DNA from: Antrihabitans stalagmiti
GTDB lineage: Bacteria > Actinomycetota > Actinomycetes > Mycobacteriales > Mycobacteriaceae
NCBI RefSeq assembly: GCF_016482825.1
Contig: NZ_JAEMNV010000001.1
Location: 1 to 64,000 of the forward strand
Direction: 5' to 3'
DNA: 64,000 bases
The notes under the pieces were generated by a model. It saw only the letters and a list, made by a program, of their open reading frames with translations, had not been told where the DNA came from and searched no databases. The translations under genes and the position numbers were made by a program. This document shows, in pieces, positions 62,088-64,000 of the stretch (its first letter is position 1; every line of letters starts with the position of its first letter).

Positions 62088-63506
62088 ATGGCAATCTGCG
62101 TTGCCCAGCGCGCCTCGTTGGACACAGGTGCCAACTCCGGTAAGTCTGTTGTCGTGCGTCGTGCCGCGGTTCCCCTGCTGTCGTTGACCGTGGGAGTTGT
62201 GCTCGCGGATTCGGCGATCGTCACGCTTGCGCTGCCGGAGATCCTGCGGCATCTCGGTGGCAGTGTCGCTCAGGTCGCGTGGGTGCTGATCGCGTTCAAC
62301 CTCGTACTCGCTCTGGTCGTCGTACCCGCCGCGTGGGCTTGCACACGCTGGAATCCCGCGCCGCTGTGCGCAGCCGGAATCGCAGTGTTCGCCGGTGCCT
62401 CGGCCGCATGTGCTCTGGCCGGCACGATGGAGGTGCTGATCGCCGCGCGTTGCGCGCAGGCGCTCGGTGGTGCCTTCGCTCTGGTCGGTTGTCTGGAACT
62501 GCTGGTCTCGGCGACCGACGAGAAACGTGGCGTTGCTCGCTGGACGACGGCGGGTGTTCTTGGGACCGCCGTCGGACCCGTCGCGGGCGGACTGCTCACC
62601 CAAGCCATCTCATGGCAATCGATCTTCGTCGTGCAGGTTCCGATCGCAGTTCTGGCAGTACCTGCTGCGCTTGCGATCCGAGGCAATCCCGTTCGCGCCG
62701 TAGACAAGCAGCGCCCAGCCTTCGCGCCGAATCTCGCGTTGGTGTTGCTTTCCGCTGCGCTCACCGCTGCGTTGTTTCTGCTCGTCTTGCTACTGGTCGA
62801 GGGTTGGGGTCGTTCGCCGGCAACCGCTGCGCTGACAGTGTCGGTTGTGCCGGTCGCGGCTTTCGTTGCGACGCCGCTGGCTCGACGGGTCCGGGCTGGG
62901 CCACGCTCGGAGACCGCCGCCGGTTGTCTGCTCATCGCGGGCGGTCTAGTCGGGCTTGCGATTCCGCCATCGGCGCACCTGGCCTGGACGATCGCGCCGC
63001 AGGCGTTGATCGGGCTCGGACTCGGGCTGACGGTGGACTCACTCACGTTCGCAGCCCTGCGTGATCGGGTGCCGCGGGCGATTCACGGCGGCTGGACGAT
63101 CGGCGCTCGGCACGCGGGAGTTGTTCTCGGCCTTGCACTGTTGACGCCGGTGTTCACCGCTGACCTGGTCGACGCCCAAGGCCCTGCGCAGGAAGCCATC
63201 ACGGGATTGGTGCTCGATGCGCCGCTGCCCGTGCGGGACAAGATCGCCCTCGCCAATGGCCTGAGCGACCAACTGGCGAGCGAGCGAGGCCGGGTGCCCG
63301 ACCTCCATCCGGCGTTCGCCGCGCTGCAGGTCGCCCCGGAGCAGCGTCCCGCTGCTCAGGCGCTCGAACGGAACCTGGACGAACAGCTCGAACGAGCCGC
63401 GACTCGGGCCTTTCGCGACTCGTTCCTCATCGGCGCGGCATTGGCGTTTGCCGCGCTTGTGCCGCTGATCCCATTCGGCCTATGGCGGAGCAGGGTGAAG
63501 ACGTGA
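62088..63506 (+). CDS. MFS multidrug-type transporter
   Basis: The 472-residue membrane protein has many hydrophobic helices and the EmrB/QacA-like opening ADSAIVTLALPEILRHLGG near 39 and GGLLTQAISWQSIFVVQVP (in part) near 165, with GLGLGLTVDSLTFAAL near 307. This suggests a proton-driven exporter of the 14-helix class, although its helices near the C-terminus are fewer. ATG 62088 lacks a ribosome binding site; a GTG near 62148 is possible. The stop overlaps the next gene by 4 bases (GTGA). Confidence 0.82.
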   Translation: MAICVAQRASLDTGANSGKSVVVRRAAVPLLSLTVGVVLADSAIVTLALPEILRHLGGSVAQVAWVLIAFNLVLALVVVPAAWACTRWNPAPLCAAGIAVFAGASAACALAGTMEVLIAARCAQALGGAFALVGCLELLVSATDEKRGVARWTTAGVLGTAVGPVAGGLLTQAISWQSIFVVQVPIAVLAVPAALAIRGNPVRAVDKQRPAFAPNLALVLLSAALTAALFLLVLLLVEGWGRSPATAALTVSVVPVAAFVATPLARRVRAGPRSETAAGCLLIAGGLVGLAIPPSAHLAWTIAPQALIGLGLGLTVDSLTFAALRDRVPRAIHGGWTIGARHAGVVLGLALLTPVFTADLVDAQGPAQEAITGLVLDAPLPVRDKIALANGLSDQLASERGRVPDLHPAFAALQVAPEQRPAAQALERNLDEQLERAATRAFRDSFLIGAALAFAALVPLIPFGLWRSRVKT

Positions 63507-64000
63507 CGGTCCGCGCTGCCATCCTTCCGACCATCGCCGCGGCGCTGGTGAGCATCGTGCTCGGGGTCCAGGTCGCCAACGGTGGCGGTGACTTTGCCCC
63601 GGCCCGCACTGCGGACCCGTGCGTCGCGAGGGTCGTCGAACCGATCGCGACCGGCATCGAAGCGCTAGGGGCGAGGCTGGTGTTGCTCGGATTGGACGGC
63701 GCCGCATGCCAATTGCGCGTCTCACGCGAAGCGCTTGTGTTGCAGCTCGCGCAACCGAGAGAGCGCTCGGACGCCGAAATCGAGGCGATGCGAACGGGAT
63801 TGCGCAATGCGGTGCAACGAATGCAGGCCGACGGCACCCTCCCGCCTGCCTCCGATCTCGCCGACGAAGCGCTCGCCAACGCGGACCTGCCGGGCTACGT
63901 GAAGTCGCTGCTCCGCCGTCTGCCGGACTCGATGGTGAACGGCGCCTTGAAGACCGACGACATTCTGCTCCGCGCTATCGACGACCTCGACCTCCGCGCG
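63503..64000 (+). CDS. Membrane-anchored protein, partial at right edge
   Basis: GTG 63503 overlaps the MFS stop, and the frame is open to the window end (166 codons so far). An N-terminal hydrophobic segment (ILPTIAAALVSIVLGVQVA, about 7-25) is followed by an extracytoplasmic region with Cys near 40 and 70 and helical stretches (LPGYVKSLLRRLPDSM). I do not recognise the family. Coupling to the exporter suggests an accessory role. Confidence 0.6.
   Translation, partial: MTVRAAILPTIAAALVSIVLGVQVANGGGDFAPARTADPCVARVVEPIATGIEALGARLVLLGLDGAACQLRVSREALVLQLAQPRERSDAEIEAMRTGLRNAVQRMQADGTLPPASDLADEALANADLPGYVKSLLRRLPDSMVNGALKTDDILLRAIDDLDLRA

Noticed and set aside
1-64000. CRISPR array, rRNA operon, prophage structural genes, restriction-modification or toxin-antitoxin pair
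   Set aside because: Looked for regularly spaced repeats, rRNA-like stretches and the typical gene pairs; none was seen.

Overview
The window is high-GC actinobacterial chromosome, most likely Rhodococcus, Nocardia or a close mycolic-acid relative. The evidence is a complete yrbE/mce lipid-import operon, an MmpL transporter, a wax ester synthase/DGAT, many acyl-CoA dehydrogenases and GTG starts with 4-base gene overlaps. Genus is inferred; no rRNA or other strong marker is present.

Layout. (1) 1-18.4 kb, lipid and steroid-like uptake: a ferritin-like PF10118 protein, a Baeyer-Villiger monooxygenase, yrbEAB-mceABCDEF with an Mce-associated protein, a double-length acyl-CoA dehydrogenase and, after a 600-base gap with a candidate operator, an MmpL protein. 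(2) 18.4-24.2 kb, accessory DNA: an IS256-type transposase remnant, a frameshifted fragment of the PF10118 gene, a compact BtrH-like acyltransferase / P450 / hotdog thioesterase operon with a divergent TetR gene, and a 3' half of tRNA-Pro(GGG) that looks like an integration scar. (3) 24.5-25.9 kb: a PAS-ANTAR regulator and four tRNA genes (Val-GAC, Cys, Gly on the minus strand; Val-CAC on the plus strand). (4) 27.3-33.3 kb: a surface-polysaccharide operon (nucleotide-sugar dehydrogenase, processive GT2, epimerase, lipoprotein polysaccharide deacetylase, unknown lipoprotein), followed by a frameshifted alpha/beta hydrolase.

(5) 34.2-57.7 kb is the most interesting part: a catabolic supercluster of about twenty genes. 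A minus-strand operon (MaoC, unknown 144-residue protein, SDR, two acyl-CoA dehydrogenases, carboxymuconolactone-decarboxylase-like protein) faces a plus-strand operon (LLM monooxygenase, amidohydrolase, RidA, crotonase, flavin reductase, FMN reductase). Then come a TetR regulator, a second RidA, an Amt-like membrane protein that lacks both pore histidines, a RutA-like monooxygenase, an aldehyde dehydrogenase, a large ATPase-LuxR regulator, a GMC oxidoreductase, a third LLM monooxygenase, an MmsA-type dehydrogenase, a thiolase and RibBA. A shared palindrome (core CCGAC-NN-GTCGG) lies before three of the transcription units and, in degenerate form, before a fourth, which suggests one TetR regulon. 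Inferred logic: flavin-dependent oxygenation and opening of an N-containing (possibly heterocyclic) compound, RidA/amidohydrolase hydrolysis, CoA-ester oxidation, and dedicated flavin supply. The substrate is unknown.

(6) 57.9-64 kb: alpha/beta hydrolase, small DUF3263-like protein, secreted lipase, decayed lipoprotein gene, WS/DGAT, MFS exporter and a truncated membrane-anchored protein at the right edge.
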